Positions 25,823 through 34,871 of a DNA stretch of 64,000 nucleotides are shown piece after piece. Origin of the DNA: Nisaea sp. (GTDB lineage: Bacteria > Pseudomonadota > Alphaproteobacteria > Thalassobaculales > Thalassobaculaceae); NCBI RefSeq assembly GCF_017640745.1, contig NZ_JAEPQA010000021.1, positions 1-64,000 of the forward strand, read 5' to 3'. The stretch's first letter is position 1. Each line of letters starts with the position of its first letter. The position numbers and the translations under genes were made by a program. The notes beneath the pieces were generated by a model. It made no database searches, was not told the origin of the DNA, and saw only the letters and a list, made by a program, of their open reading frames with translations.

Positions 25823-25846
25823 AGTTTCCACCAACTGGAAGGTCAA
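25823..25846 (-). promoter_or_regulatory. CueR/MerR-type operator and promoter of the copper operon
   Basis: Read on the minus strand, the element is TTGACCTTCC, seven bases, then GGAAACT. It closely matches the CueR box of E. coli copA (ACCTTCC-N7-GGAAGGT) with the -35 TTGACC in the same place. A -10-like CGCATAAG follows at a 19-20 bp spacing, as MerR-family promoters require. The operon behind it is a copper-resistance operon, which fits. No cueR gene is in the window. Confidence 0.65.
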
Positions 25847-25921
25847 GAGGTAAAGGAGGAAAGCGAAGCCAAGGCACCGGAAAGAGGAGGAGACGCGGCG
25901 GTGCCGCGTCTCCGGACAGGC

Positions 25922-26470
25922 TCAGGGGCAGGCGGGAGGCGGAGGAGGAGCCTCGCCGTTGCGGCACTGATTGATGTAGGTTTGCGCGTCGGCCGGCGTC
26001 ATTCTGCCGTTTCCGATCATGGTCCTGAACGGTTCCTCGCAGAGCGTGCTCCCGCCCGCCGCCATCTGCGCGACGGCATTCAACCGGGTGAGCCAGTTCA
26101 GGGGATCGACGCCGCAGATATTTGCCGGTGCTCCGGGCATGGTCAGGGCCCCGGGAAAAGCACCGCCGATCGGGGTATTCCCCTCGCAGGTCGGGTTCCC
26201 GGGATTGATCCGTACCGTGAGGTGCATCGGGGTCCCGCGGTTGAACGTGACATGCACGTCGGTCGCGCCGTCGGTCAGACCGCAAACCCAGAGATTCTGC
26301 GTTGTCGGGCTCAGGGTCCGGCAAAGCCCTTCGTTCTTCGCGTTTCCATAAAGGGTCAGTCCCTCGCAATTGGTGACAGCCAATGCCGGGAACGGAACAG
26401 CGGCGAGAGCGCAGATCGTCGTCGCCAGTACGGCTCTGCGGATGGCGGTGGGGCGGGTTTTGGGTGCCAT
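25922..26470 (-). CDS. Secreted cysteine-containing protein, unknown function
   Basis: The product has 182 residues from the ATG at 26470. The N-terminus is a signal peptide (RRAVLATTICALAAVPFPALA). The mature protein has about eight cysteines spread over its length, some probably paired (TNCEG, LCRTL, WVCGL, TCEGN, NICGV, TLCEE, INQCR, ending PPPPPACP). No known fold is recognised. The C-terminal PADAQTYINQCR helix and the proline tail are distinctive. It follows the copper operon's promoter region on the same strand but is upstream of that promoter, so it is probably separate. Confidence 0.65.
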   Translation of the reverse strand: MAPKTRPTAIRRAVLATTICALAAVPFPALAVTNCEGLTLYGNAKNEGLCRTLSPTTQNLWVCGLTDGATDVHVTFNRGTPMHLTVRINPGNPTCEGNTPIGGAFPGALTMPGAPANICGVDPLNWLTRLNAVAQMAAGGSTLCEEPFRTMIGNGRMTPADAQTYINQCRNGEAPPPPPACP

Positions 26471-26739
26471 TGGAGTCTCCGGAAAAATGGTCGAGATATC
26501 TCCGAAGACCGATTTCGGACCGGATTTGTGAACGGAAATCGTTCTGTTTCCTTCCCGTGCCGGGCACCGCATGCGAACAGCCGCCAGTTAGCTCTAATTT
26601 TATCTTTTCGTCCGAAATTTATGAGATTCTACAAAGACTTCCCCCGGAATCTGATGAGCACTATAGTGTGACCTTCGATAGTAGCGGAGGCGGTCCGTAA
26701 GAGCCTTCGGCGCGTCAGGTGTGAGGGAGAAAAACCGGG

Positions 26740-27462
26740 ATGATCGAGATCGAGGATTTCGGACTGTCGGAACCTGGAAAGCTGAGGGCGGCGATCAATC
26801 TCGGCAATATCCTGCTGGTGACGGGAAAGAACGAGACCGGCAATCCGACCGGGGTTTCGCCCTCCATGGCCGCTGCGATCGCGCGGCATCTCGGGTTCTC
26901 GGTCGTCTACAACACCTATCCGTCTCCCGGCGCCGCGGCGGACGCGGTTGACCGGGACGAATGGGACATTTGCCTCATCGCCGAAGACCCGAAGAGAGCC
27001 GAGACCATAGAGTTCTGCGGCGCCTATGCCGAGATCGAGGCGACCTATCTCGTCCCGGCCGGCTCGAAGATCCAGAGCATCGAAGAGGTGGACCAGCCCG
27101 GTATCCGGATCGCGGTCTCCGAGCGGTCCGCCTACGACCTCTACCTGTCCCGCGCGCTCAAGCATGCGGAACTGAAGCGCGCGCCGGGTCTTGCCGCAGC
27201 CTTCGAGCTGTTCCAGAGCCAGAAGCTCGACGTGCTCGCGGGGCTGCGTCCGGCGCTGCTGGAGAATGCCGAGAGCCTGCCTGGCTCGCGGGTCCTCGAC
27301 GGTGCCTATACGGCCGTCCGTCAGGCGGTCGGCGTGAAGCCGGGTAATCCTGCCTTCGCAAAGGCGGTAAAGCGCTTCGTCTCGGATGCGAAGTCGAACG
27401 GTCTCGTCGCCGGGCTGATCAACGAGTTCGGGCAGCGCGGAAGATTGTCCGTCGCCTCCTGA
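26740..27462 (+). CDS. Extracellular-solute-binding-like domain protein without signal peptide
   Basis: This 240-residue protein has the type 3 solute-binding fold. The N-terminal lobe reads GVSPSMAAAIARHLGFSVVY (substrate-lobe helix and strand) and EWDICLIAEDPKRAETIEFC, and the hinge TYLVPAGSKIQSIEEV leads to the second lobe. It lacks an N-terminal signal sequence and any transporter gene nearby. It may be cytoplasmic or secreted by another route. Related proteins bind amino acids or organic acids. The ligand is unknown. Confidence 0.75.
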   Translation: MIEIEDFGLSEPGKLRAAINLGNILLVTGKNETGNPTGVSPSMAAAIARHLGFSVVYNTYPSPGAAADAVDRDEWDICLIAEDPKRAETIEFCGAYAEIEATYLVPAGSKIQSIEEVDQPGIRIAVSERSAYDLYLSRALKHAELKRAPGLAAAFELFQSQKLDVLAGLRPALLENAESLPGSRVLDGAYTAVRQAVGVKPGNPAFAKAVKRFVSDAKSNGLVAGLINEFGQRGRLSVAS

Positions 27463-27538
27463 AGCTGCTCTGGCCAGCCGCGCCGGGCTTTGTTAGGTTT
27501 CGCCGCACCGCATCATTCCCTGCAACGGATCGGGACCC

Positions 27539-28768
27539 ATGTCCGAGCTCGAAACCCTCACGGCTGCCTACCGTAACCTGAAGTCACGCAACCAGAATAT
27601 CGACATGACCCGGGGCAAGCCCTCGGCCGCCCAGCTCGATCTCGCGGCGGGCATGTTCGATCTCGTCCATAGCGACGATTGCCGTGGCGAGGACGGGACC
27701 GACTACCGCAACTACGGCATCCTTGCGGGCATTCCGGAGGCGCGGAAGCTCTTCGCCGACCTGATGGAAACGACGCCGGACAGGGTGATCGTCGGCGGCA
27801 ATGGCAGTCTCGCGATGATGTATGACGCGTTGGCCGGCGCCGTCACTTTCGGCGTTCCGGGAGGCGAGGGCCCCTGGAAAGGGGCGAAGTTCCTCTGCCC
27901 GGTGCCAGGCTACGACCGGCATTTCGCGATCTGTGAGCGGCTCGGCATCGAGATGCTGCCGGTCGAGATGCTGGACGATGGGCCGGACATGGACGCCGTC
28001 GAGACGATGGTCGCCGAGGATGCCTCGATCAAGGGCATCTGGTGCGTGCCGAAATATTCCAACCCGACAGGTGCGGTCTATTCGGATCTCACGGTGGACC
28101 GGCTGGCGGCGATGAAATGCGCCGCGCCCGACTTCCGCATCATCTGGGACAATGCCTATGTGGTGCATCACCTGACGGGCGAGATCGCCCGGGTGAAGAA
28201 CATCCAGAAAGCGGCCGAGGCGGCGGGCAACCCGGACCGGATCCTGACCTTTGTTTCGACCTCCAAGATCAGCCTCGCCGGAGCCGGGGTTGCTGCGATG
28301 TCGGCCTCCGAGGCCAACGTGAAGGACGCACTGGAACGCATGTTCTTCGCAACCATCGGCCCGGACAAGATCAACCAGCTGCGTCACGTCCGTTTCTTCA
28401 AGGATCAGGCCGGGATCGAAGCGCACATGAAGAAGCATGCCGAGATCATCGCACCGAAATTCGCCGTGGTGGAGAAGGCGCTGTCGGAAGCTTTCGCAGG
28501 CACGGACCTCGCCAGCTGGACGAAGCCCGAGGGCGGCTATTTCGTCAGCGTCGACCTCTCGGACGGCTGCGCCGCCGAGACCGTCAGGCTCTGCGCCGAG
28601 GCCGGAGTGAAGCTGACCGCCTCGGGTGCCTGCTTCCCCTATGGCAAGGACCCGCGCGATCGCAACATCCGCCTCGCCCCGACCATGCCGACCCCCGACG
28701 AGCTGGAGCGGGCGATGGAAGTGTTCTGCACGACGGCGAAGATGGTGTGCCTGAAGAAGAGAGGGTGA
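27539..28768 (+). CDS. PLP-dependent aminotransferase, aspartate aminotransferase-like (class I, MocR-related branch)
   Basis: This 409-residue cytoplasmic enzyme has fold-type I aminotransferase features. These are IDMTRGKPS at the N-terminus, YRNYGILAGIPEARKL, VGGNGSLAMMYDAL (cofactor phosphate site), PVPGYDRHFAICERLG, and VPKYSNPTGAVYSD. The PLP lysine lies in TSKISLAGAGVAAM near residue 242. This set is typical of the PF12897 group, some of which are aspartate aminotransferases in actinobacteria and proteobacteria. No operon partner is present. The palindromic repeat at 28795 follows the stop. Confidence 0.85.
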   Translation: MSELETLTAAYRNLKSRNQNIDMTRGKPSAAQLDLAAGMFDLVHSDDCRGEDGTDYRNYGILAGIPEARKLFADLMETTPDRVIVGGNGSLAMMYDALAGAVTFGVPGGEGPWKGAKFLCPVPGYDRHFAICERLGIEMLPVEMLDDGPDMDAVETMVAEDASIKGIWCVPKYSNPTGAVYSDLTVDRLAAMKCAAPDFRIIWDNAYVVHHLTGEIARVKNIQKAAEAAGNPDRILTFVSTSKISLAGAGVAAMSASEANVKDALERMFFATIGPDKINQLRHVRFFKDQAGIEAHMKKHAEIIAPKFAVVEKALSEAFAGTDLASWTKPEGGYFVSVDLSDGCAAETVRLCAEAGVKLTASGACFPYGKDPRDRNIRLAPTMPTPDELERAMEVFCTTAKMVCLKKRG

Positions 28769-28794
28769 GAGGGAGTTCTCAGCGCCCTCTAATT

Positions 28795-28878
28795 GTCGCC
28801 ATCCCGGCGCAGGCCGGGACCCAGAGAGCATAGAGCGGAGACCTGGATCCCTGGGTTCCGGCCTGCGCCGGAATGACG
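28795..28878. repeat. Dispersed palindromic repeat, copy 3
   Basis: This is an inverted-repeat element between convergent genes. GCCATCCCGGCGCAGGCCGG on the left pairs with CCGGCCTGCGCCGGAATGAC on the right. The middle holds GGGACC and GGATCCC, like the copies at 17525 and 18317. It could also act as a bidirectional transcription stop. Confidence 0.7.
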
Positions 28879-28901
28879 TTTTTTGTTTGAATGCGGGAGC
28901 C

Positions 28902-29894
28902 CTAGCTGTTCCCCAGCCAGTAATCCGAGTAACCGTCCGCCCATTCCTTGAAATCCCGGAAATTCCGCTCCGGCTTCAGCTCGGGTGACCAGCGCAGCGC
29001 CTCCTTCAGCCGGTCGCTGACCAGGAGCTGGCGGTCAGTGTCGCCGTGCAGGTTCACCGTCGGCTTCTCGTCCTCTTCCGCAAGCCGCCAGGAGAAATCC
29101 GGATAGGCGCCGGCCAGCATCTCGCACCAGTCGGCCGTGCTCCAGGGTGTCGAGCAGCTGATGTTGAAGACGTCGTAGGGCCGCTCCGTGGTGTTGATCA
29201 GGCGGACCAGGGCATCGGCAATGTCGCGGCTGTAGGTCCAGTCGCGCATGTCGCGGTAGCGCAGCGTCGCCTCGCCGCCCTTCAGTGCGATCAGCGAGGC
29301 CTGCATCTGCGGGCTGAGCGTGTCGCGCAACCCGCTGTCGACCTCCCACGGTCCGAACACGCCGGACAGACGGACGCTGAAAAGGTCCATCTCCCAGAGT
29401 TCCGCCAGCCGCCGGGTGATGCATTCCGAGGCGAACTTGGTGGTGGAGTAGAGATTGTGCGGCCAGGCGGGCAGGTCCTCGGAGAGCGGCTTGTCGCCGA
29501 AGGCGGTTGAGCCGTAGGCGGCGGTGGAGCCGACATTGATCACGCGCGCGAGGCCGGCATCGCGTGCGGCCTCGAGTGCGGCGGTGAAGGCCATCAGGTT
29601 GACCTCGAGGATGGAGCGCGGCGCATTGGCGTCCCGTTCAGGGCCGGCTGTGACGGCCGCGGCGCAGAACATGCGGTCGACATTGTGCTCTTTCAGGGCC
29701 GCGAGCAGCACGCCGTCCGCCAGGGCATCGCCGACGACCTCAACGCATTCGCCCGGATGCGTCGCGAAGGCGCGTTTCGCGGCGGCCGGGATCGGGCGCC
29801 GGTCGAAGACCACGGCGGTCTCCCCGGTCTTCAGCAGCGTCTCCGCGATATTGAGGCCGACGAAACCGGCGCCGCCGAGGATCAGGACCGCCAT
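28902..29894 (-). CDS. NAD-dependent epimerase/dehydratase (extended SDR)
   Basis: The product has 330 residues, starting at MAVLILGGAGFVGLNIAE, which carries the Rossmann GGAGFVG loop. The ATG at 29894 has GGGAGA just upstream. The catalytic YSTTK is near residue 145, preceded by the serine of NVGSTAAYG. The second half binds the substrate (FGPWEVDSGLRD). The family includes nucleotide-sugar epimerases and uronate dehydrogenases, and the exact substrate is not clear. It is divergent from the PuuE-like gene. Confidence 0.82.
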   Translation of the reverse strand: MAVLILGGAGFVGLNIAETLLKTGETAVVFDRRPIPAAAKRAFATHPGECVEVVGDALADGVLLAALKEHNVDRMFCAAAVTAGPERDANAPRSILEVNLMAFTAALEAARDAGLARVINVGSTAAYGSTAFGDKPLSEDLPAWPHNLYSTTKFASECITRRLAELWEMDLFSVRLSGVFGPWEVDSGLRDTLSPQMQASLIALKGGEATLRYRDMRDWTYSRDIADALVRLINTTERPYDVFNISCSTPWSTADWCEMLAGAYPDFSWRLAEEDEKPTVNLHGDTDRQLLVSDRLKEALRWSPELKPERNFRDFKEWADGYSDYWLGNS

Positions 29895-30028
29895 TCTTCT
29901 CTCCCGTATCTGAATTGGTCGTCCCCAGAGCCTAGTGCGTCGCCGGAAATTGCCAAGTGTCATCCGGGGCATCGCCGCGCTCGCGCACACGCGCTAATCT
30001 GATCCGGAGACAAAGGGGAGCCAGACAT

Positions 30029-30934
30029 ATGAGCGATTATCCGCGAGATCTCGTCGGTTACGGAGCCAACCCGCCGGATCCGCACTGGCCGGGCGGCGCG
30101 CGGCTAGCGGTCAATTTCGTCATGAATATCGAGGAGGGCTCGGAATATTCGATCCCCGACGGTGACGGGTTCTCGGAGACGGGGCTGACGGAATCGCCGG
30201 GCTCGCCGAACGATCCGGGGAGCCGTGATCTCGCCGCGGAATCGATGTTCGAGTACGGCAGCCGTGTCGGTTTCTGGCGCCTGCTCCGGCTCTTCGAGGA
30301 ACGGGAGATGCCGGTCACTTTCTTCGCCTGCGCTCTTGCCGTCGAACGTAATCCCGAGATGGCGGCGGCAATGAGGGAGAGCGGGAACGACATTTGCTGC
30401 CACGGCTGGCGCTGGATCGAGCATTTCAAGCTCTCCCACGATGAGGAGCGCGAGCAAATCCGCAAGGCGGTTGCTTCCCTCAAGAAGACCCTCGGCCACC
30501 GGCCGCTCGGCTGGTATTGCCGCCACGGTCCGGGTGAGGCGACCCGGGAGTTGCTGGTCGAGGAGGGCGGCTTTCTCTACGACAGCGACGCCTATAACGA
30601 CGAACTTCCCTACTGGACCGAGGTGAAAGGCACGCCGCATCTCGTGGTGCCCTATTCGCTGGTCCATAACGACTCGAAATTCTCCCGCGGCTGGCTCAAT
30701 ACCGGCCAGCAGTTCTTCGAGTTCATCCGCGACGGGTTCGACATGCTCTATGCTGAAGGGGCAACGCAGCCGAAAATGATGTCGATCGGCCTGCACACGC
30801 GCCTGATCGGGCATCCGGCTCGGGCCGCGGGCCTCGCGCGGCTGCTCGATTACATCAAAGGCTTCGAGGATGTCTGGGTGACGGGACGGCTGGATATCGC
30901 GCGGCACTGGCGCGAGACGCATCCCTACAGGTAG
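30029..30934 (+). CDS. puuE: Polysaccharide deacetylase-family protein, PuuE-type allantoinase
   Basis: This 301-residue NodB-homology protein starts MSDYPRDLVGYGANPPDPHW. It resembles the metal-independent allantoinase PuuE of purine catabolism: VNFVMNIEEGSEYS, VTFFACALAVERNP, DICCHGWRWIEH with the conserved histidine, GWYCRHGPGEATRELL, and LHTRLIGHPARA. PuuE opens the ring of allantoin to allantoate. No other ureide genes are near, so deacetylation of another amide is possible. The assignment rests on similarity seen by eye. Confidence 0.78.
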   Translation: MSDYPRDLVGYGANPPDPHWPGGARLAVNFVMNIEEGSEYSIPDGDGFSETGLTESPGSPNDPGSRDLAAESMFEYGSRVGFWRLLRLFEEREMPVTFFACALAVERNPEMAAAMRESGNDICCHGWRWIEHFKLSHDEEREQIRKAVASLKKTLGHRPLGWYCRHGPGEATRELLVEEGGFLYDSDAYNDELPYWTEVKGTPHLVVPYSLVHNDSKFSRGWLNTGQQFFEFIRDGFDMLYAEGATQPKMMSIGLHTRLIGHPARAAGLARLLDYIKGFEDVWVTGRLDIARHWRETHPYR

Positions 30935-30941
30935 CAGTCCG

Positions 30942-31574
30942 TCAGTCCGGCGCGTGGGCCTTCAGGAAATCGTCGACCGCGGCCTCTATGGTCGCGAGTG
31001 CCTGTTCCTGCGACCAGTCGCAGCTGCCCGAGAACATGGTCTGGATCATGAACGGTCCGGCCACCAGTCCCTGGAACTGGGCCGCTGAGAGAACCGGGTC
31101 CGATTTTTTCATCAGGCCCTGTACCTGCATCTGCCGGAAATAGTCGGCGAGTTCGTTGCGCATCTTTCCCGGGCCTTCGTTCCAGAAGGTCTGCCCGATC
31201 AGCGGGAACTGCTCGACCTCGCCGATAACCGTCCGCATCAGGCGCTGCTTGTCGGGATCGGTCACCTTGCCGACGACCAGCCTCGCGCTCTCGATCAGCA
31301 CCGACCGGAGGTCGCCGGAAAAATCGATGTCGTTCGGCGAGGGCTCGCCGAAACCGGCGCACATCCCGCCCATGACAGTGCAGAACAGATGCTCCTTGCT
31401 TTCGAAGTAACTGTAGACGGTGCGCTTCGAGACGTTGGCCTCGGCTGCGACCTTGTCCATCGACGTGACTTCGTAACCCTGTTCCGTGAACAGTTTGCAG
31501 GCCGCCTCGACGATCTGCCGTTCCTTTTCGGTCAACGGTCCGCGCTCAGGAAAAATCTGTTCAACGTGCGCCAT
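30942..31574 (-). CDS. TetR/AcrR-family transcriptional repressor
   Basis: This 210-residue regulator has the N-terminal DNA-binding domain KERQIVEAACKLFTEQGYEV followed by TSMDKVAAEANVSKRTVYSY and FESKEHLF, the classic TetR helix-turn-helix with the recognition helix in KRTVYSYF. The ligand domain is divergent as usual. It is transcribed away from the RND transporter operon, with an inverted repeat between the two starts, so it most probably represses that operon and itself. The start at MAHVEQIF is chosen over an ATG eight codons earlier that falls in the operator region. Confidence 0.88.
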   Translation of the reverse strand: MAHVEQIFPERGPLTEKERQIVEAACKLFTEQGYEVTSMDKVAAEANVSKRTVYSYFESKEHLFCTVMGGMCAGFGEPSPNDIDFSGDLRSVLIESARLVVGKVTDPDKQRLMRTVIGEVEQFPLIGQTFWNEGPGKMRNELADYFRQMQVQGLMKKSDPVLSAAQFQGLVAGPFMIQTMFSGSCDWSQEQALATIEAAVDDFLKAHAPD

Positions 31575-31615
31575 GGGCCTTGAAGTGATCCAGTACACTG
31601 ACTAGTTTACGGAAA

Positions 31616-31633
31616 CTACACCGTTCAGTGTAG
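31616..31633. promoter_or_regulatory. Likely TetR operator between divergent genes
   Basis: CTACAC-N6-GTGTAG is a perfect inverted repeat 42 bp before the tetR start and 57 bp before the RND start. A related half (TACACTGAC) lies at about 31594-31602. Position and symmetry fit an operator for the adjacent TetR protein. Confidence 0.6.
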
Positions 31634-31690
31634 TTGCATTGTTACGCTTTCAAAAACAATAGCACGTTCTCGTGACCGCAGGAGGGGCCG

Positions 31691-34054
31691 ATGTCGGACG
31701 AACGTTCCACAGTGCGAAAGTCCAGTTGGGTGACGGACTATGCTCACTGGGTGATCCGCTGGCGCTGGGCGGTGATTGCCGCCTCGATACTTGTCGCCTT
31801 TGCCGCCGCTGCCGGCGGCCAGTTTCTGACTTTTTCGACCGACTACCGGGTCTTCTTCAGTAAGGAGAACCCGCAGCTTCAGGCTTTCGAGTCCCTGCAG
31901 CGGATCTATCTGAAAGAAGACAACGTCTCCCTTGTTCTGCAGCCCGACGAAGGCGAGGTCTTCCAGCCCGCCGTGCTCGCCGCGATCCGGGACCTGACCG
32001 AGAAGGCGTGGAAGACACCTTACGCGACCCGGGTCGACAGCCTGACCAACTTCCAGAACAGCACGGCCGACGGGGACGATCTCGTGGTCGACGATCTCGT
32101 TCCGGGGAACAGTCCGCTCGACGCGGAGGATCTTTCTCGTATCCGGACCGCCGCCCTGGCGGAGCCGTTGCTGACCGACCGCATCATCGCGCCCGATGCC
32201 CGGACGACGATGGTCAACATCACGCTCACGCTGCCGCAGGAGAAACTGACCGAGACGCCTGAGGCGATGGCCTATGTGGATGGTCTGGTTGGGGAGTTCA
32301 AGGCGGCGCATCCGGACATCACCCTGGCGGTGACCGGCTCCGTCGCTCTCAACAATTCCTTCTCGGTCTCGGCCCAGAACGACATGCAGACGCTCGTCCC
32401 GCTGATGTACGGCGTGCTCCTGCTGGTGATGGCCGTGCTGCTCCGGTCCGTCTCAGGAACATTCGCGACCCTGCTGGTCATCGCCTTTTCCGCGCTGACG
32501 GCGATGGGCCTTGCGGGCTGGGTCGGCATCCAGCTGACACCGCCCTCGGTTACGGCACCGACGATCATCCTGACGCTGGCGATCGCGGACTCTGTCCATA
32601 TCCTGATCAGCCTGTTTCACGGCATGCGGCGCGGTCTCGGCAAGCGCGAGGCGCTGGTCGAGAGTCTCCGGATCAATTTCCAGCCGGTCTTCCTGACCAG
32701 CCTGACCACGGTCATCGGTTTCGCAAGCCTGAACTTCTCCGACGCCCCGCCGTTCCGCGATCTCGGCAACATCACGGCCATGGGTGTGGTCGCGGCCTGG
32801 TTCTTCTCCGTCGGTTTCCTGCCCGCGATGATGGCGGTGCTGCCGGTCCGGGTGAAGGTCCGGGAGGAGGAGCAGTCGGCGGCGATGGAGCGGCTCGCGG
32901 AGTTCGTCATCGCCCGGCGCAGCCAGGTCATGTTCGGCACGCTCGCGCTGGTCGCATCCTTCGCCGTGTTCATTCCGCGGATCGAGCTGAACGATCAGTT
33001 CGTGAAGTATTTCGACGAGAGCATCCCGTTCCGCAACGATACGGACTGGGCGATGGAGCACCTCTCCGGGATCTATCAGGCCCAGTGGTCCGTCCCGGCT
33101 GCGGGCAGCGGCGGTGTTTCCGATCCGGATTACCTGAAGCGTCTGGAAGGCTTCACCGAATTCCTCAGGGCGCGCGGCGAGGTCGTCCACGTCATGACGC
33201 TGACGGACATCTTCAAGCGGCTGAACCGGAACATGCATGGCGACGATCCGGCGATGTACCGCCTGCCGGACGCGCGTGACCTTGCCGCGCAATACCTGCT
33301 GCTTTTCGAAATGTCGCTGCCGTTCGGGCTCGACCTGAACAATCAGGTCAATGTCGACAAGTCGGCGGTCCGGGTGATCGCGACGCTGGAGAATATCAGC
33401 ACCAACGATCTGCGGGCGCTCGACCGGGAATCGTCGGCCTGGCTCTCTGAGAACTTCCCGAGCGCGGCGGAAACCCGGGCGTCGGGGCCGTTCGTCATGT
33501 TCGCCTATATTTCCGAGCGCAATATCGAGGGCATGCTGACCGGCACCTTCCTCGCCTTCGTGCTGATCTCCGTCACGCTCACCATCGCGCTTCGGAGCCT
33601 GAAACTCGGCGCTATCTCGCTCGCACCGAACCTGATGCCGGCGGCCATGGCTTTCGGTTTCTGGGGTCTCACCGTCGGCGAGGTCGGCATGGCCTCCTCG
33701 GTGGTCACCGCGACCAGTCTCGGGATCATCGTCGATGCGACGGTCCACTTCCTCTCGAAATACCGGCGCGCCCGGGTCGAGAAGGGCGCCGATGCCGAGG
33801 ACGCGGTGCGCTACGCTTTCTCGACAGTGGGCACCGCCCTTTGGGTCACGACCGCCATTCTGGTCGCCGGCTTCGCGGTGCTCGCGCTCTCCACCTTCAA
33901 GATCAACGGGTCGATGGGGCTGCTCACGGCGGTCACGCTGGTCATGGCCATCGTCATCGACTTCCTCCTTTTGCCGGCCCTGCTGCTCCTGCTGGACGGC
34001 CGGCGCAACGACCGGGAAGCCGGGAAGGCTCCCCTCGCTCAAGCTGCGGAGTAG
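31691..34054 (+). CDS. RND/MmpL-type transporter
   Basis: This 787-residue inner-membrane protein has the two-fold MmpL/HpnN layout. TM1 (RWRWAVIAASILVAFAAAAG) is followed by a large periplasmic loop to about 230, then five helices. The pattern repeats from FGTLALVASFAVF near 415. TM4-type segments carry ILTLAIADSVHILI and GIIVDATVHFLSKYRRA, with the aspartates used for proton coupling. Such proteins move lipids or hydrophobic compounds, for example hopanoids by HpnN. It heads an operon with a LolA-like protein 4 bp later and an outer-membrane protein, which supports lipid or hydrophobe export across the envelope. Confidence 0.9.
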   Translation: MSDERSTVRKSSWVTDYAHWVIRWRWAVIAASILVAFAAAAGGQFLTFSTDYRVFFSKENPQLQAFESLQRIYLKEDNVSLVLQPDEGEVFQPAVLAAIRDLTEKAWKTPYATRVDSLTNFQNSTADGDDLVVDDLVPGNSPLDAEDLSRIRTAALAEPLLTDRIIAPDARTTMVNITLTLPQEKLTETPEAMAYVDGLVGEFKAAHPDITLAVTGSVALNNSFSVSAQNDMQTLVPLMYGVLLLVMAVLLRSVSGTFATLLVIAFSALTAMGLAGWVGIQLTPPSVTAPTIILTLAIADSVHILISLFHGMRRGLGKREALVESLRINFQPVFLTSLTTVIGFASLNFSDAPPFRDLGNITAMGVVAAWFFSVGFLPAMMAVLPVRVKVREEEQSAAMERLAEFVIARRSQVMFGTLALVASFAVFIPRIELNDQFVKYFDESIPFRNDTDWAMEHLSGIYQAQWSVPAAGSGGVSDPDYLKRLEGFTEFLRARGEVVHVMTLTDIFKRLNRNMHGDDPAMYRLPDARDLAAQYLLLFEMSLPFGLDLNNQVNVDKSAVRVIATLENISTNDLRALDRESSAWLSENFPSAAETRASGPFVMFAYISERNIEGMLTGTFLAFVLISVTLTIALRSLKLGAISLAPNLMPAAMAFGFWGLTVGEVGMASSVVTATSLGIIVDATVHFLSKYRRARVEKGADAEDAVRYAFSTVGTALWVTTAILVAGFAVLALSTFKINGSMGLLTAVTLVMAIVIDFLLLPALLLLLDGRRNDREAGKAPLAQAAE

Positions 34055-34058
34055 GAAA

Positions 34059-34871
34059 ATGGGAAAACTGCAAAGACTTCTCGCCCTGGCGGTGCTCGCC
34101 GTCAGTCCGGTGCTGCAATCCGCCTATGCGGAGAGTCCAGAAGACAAGGGGCTGGCGATCGCCGAGGAGACCGACCGCCGGGATCTCGGCTGGGGCGACA
34201 GCGACGTCGTGATGCAGATGATCCTGCGCAATGCCGAGGGGGAGAGCAGCGTGCGCGACCTGCGCCTGCGCTCCCTTGAGGTGCCGGAGCGCAAGCTCGG
34301 GGACAAGAGCATCACCGTCTTCCACAAACCCCGGGATATCGAGGGCACGGCCTTCCTCTCCCATACCAGGATCCTCGACCCGGACGACCAGTGGCTCTAT
34401 CTGCCGGCCCTGAAGCGGGTGAAGCGGATTTCCTCGAAGAACAAGTCCGGCCCGTTCGTCGGTTCCGAGTTCGCCTATGAGGATCTGGTCAGCCAGGAGG
34501 TCGACCGCTACGCCTACAAATGGCTGAGAGACGAGGCCTGCGGCGAGGCGGCGCCGGATCGGGAATGCTTCGTCGTCGAGCGGACGCCGCTCTACGAGCA
34601 TTCCGGTTACACCAAGCTGGTCAGCTGGGTGGACAAGCGGGACTACCAGCCGCGTAAGGTCGAGTTCTACGACCGCAAGGACGCGTTGCTGAAGACCCTG
34701 CTGATGCTCGATTATCGGCAGTATCAGGGTCAGTACTGGCGCACGCACCGGATGGACATGGTCAATCACCAGACCGGCAAGTCCACGACGCTGACCTTCG
34801 AGGATTACAGCTTCAAGGTCGGCCTTTCCGAAGACGATTTCGACAAGAACCGGCTAAAGCGCGTGCAATGA
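34059..34871 (+). CDS. LolA-like outer-membrane lipoprotein-sorting family protein
   Basis: This 270-residue protein has a signal peptide ending SAYA. Its mature part has the half-open barrel pattern of LolA/LppX-type lipid carriers: SDVVMQMILRNAEGESSVRDL, FLSHTRILDPDDQWLYLPAL, KRVKRISSKNKSGPFVGSEF, and WRTHRMDMVNHQTGKSTTLTF. It is one of the DUF1329/LolA-related proteins found behind MmpL transporters, where it is thought to receive the exported lipid in the periplasm. The stop overlaps the next start (ATGA). Confidence 0.85.
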   Translation: MGKLQRLLALAVLAVSPVLQSAYAESPEDKGLAIAEETDRRDLGWGDSDVVMQMILRNAEGESSVRDLRLRSLEVPERKLGDKSITVFHKPRDIEGTAFLSHTRILDPDDQWLYLPALKRVKRISSKNKSGPFVGSEFAYEDLVSQEVDRYAYKWLRDEACGEAAPDRECFVVERTPLYEHSGYTKLVSWVDKRDYQPRKVEFYDRKDALLKTLLMLDYRQYQGQYWRTHRMDMVNHQTGKSTTLTFEDYSFKVGLSEDDFDKNRLKRVQ

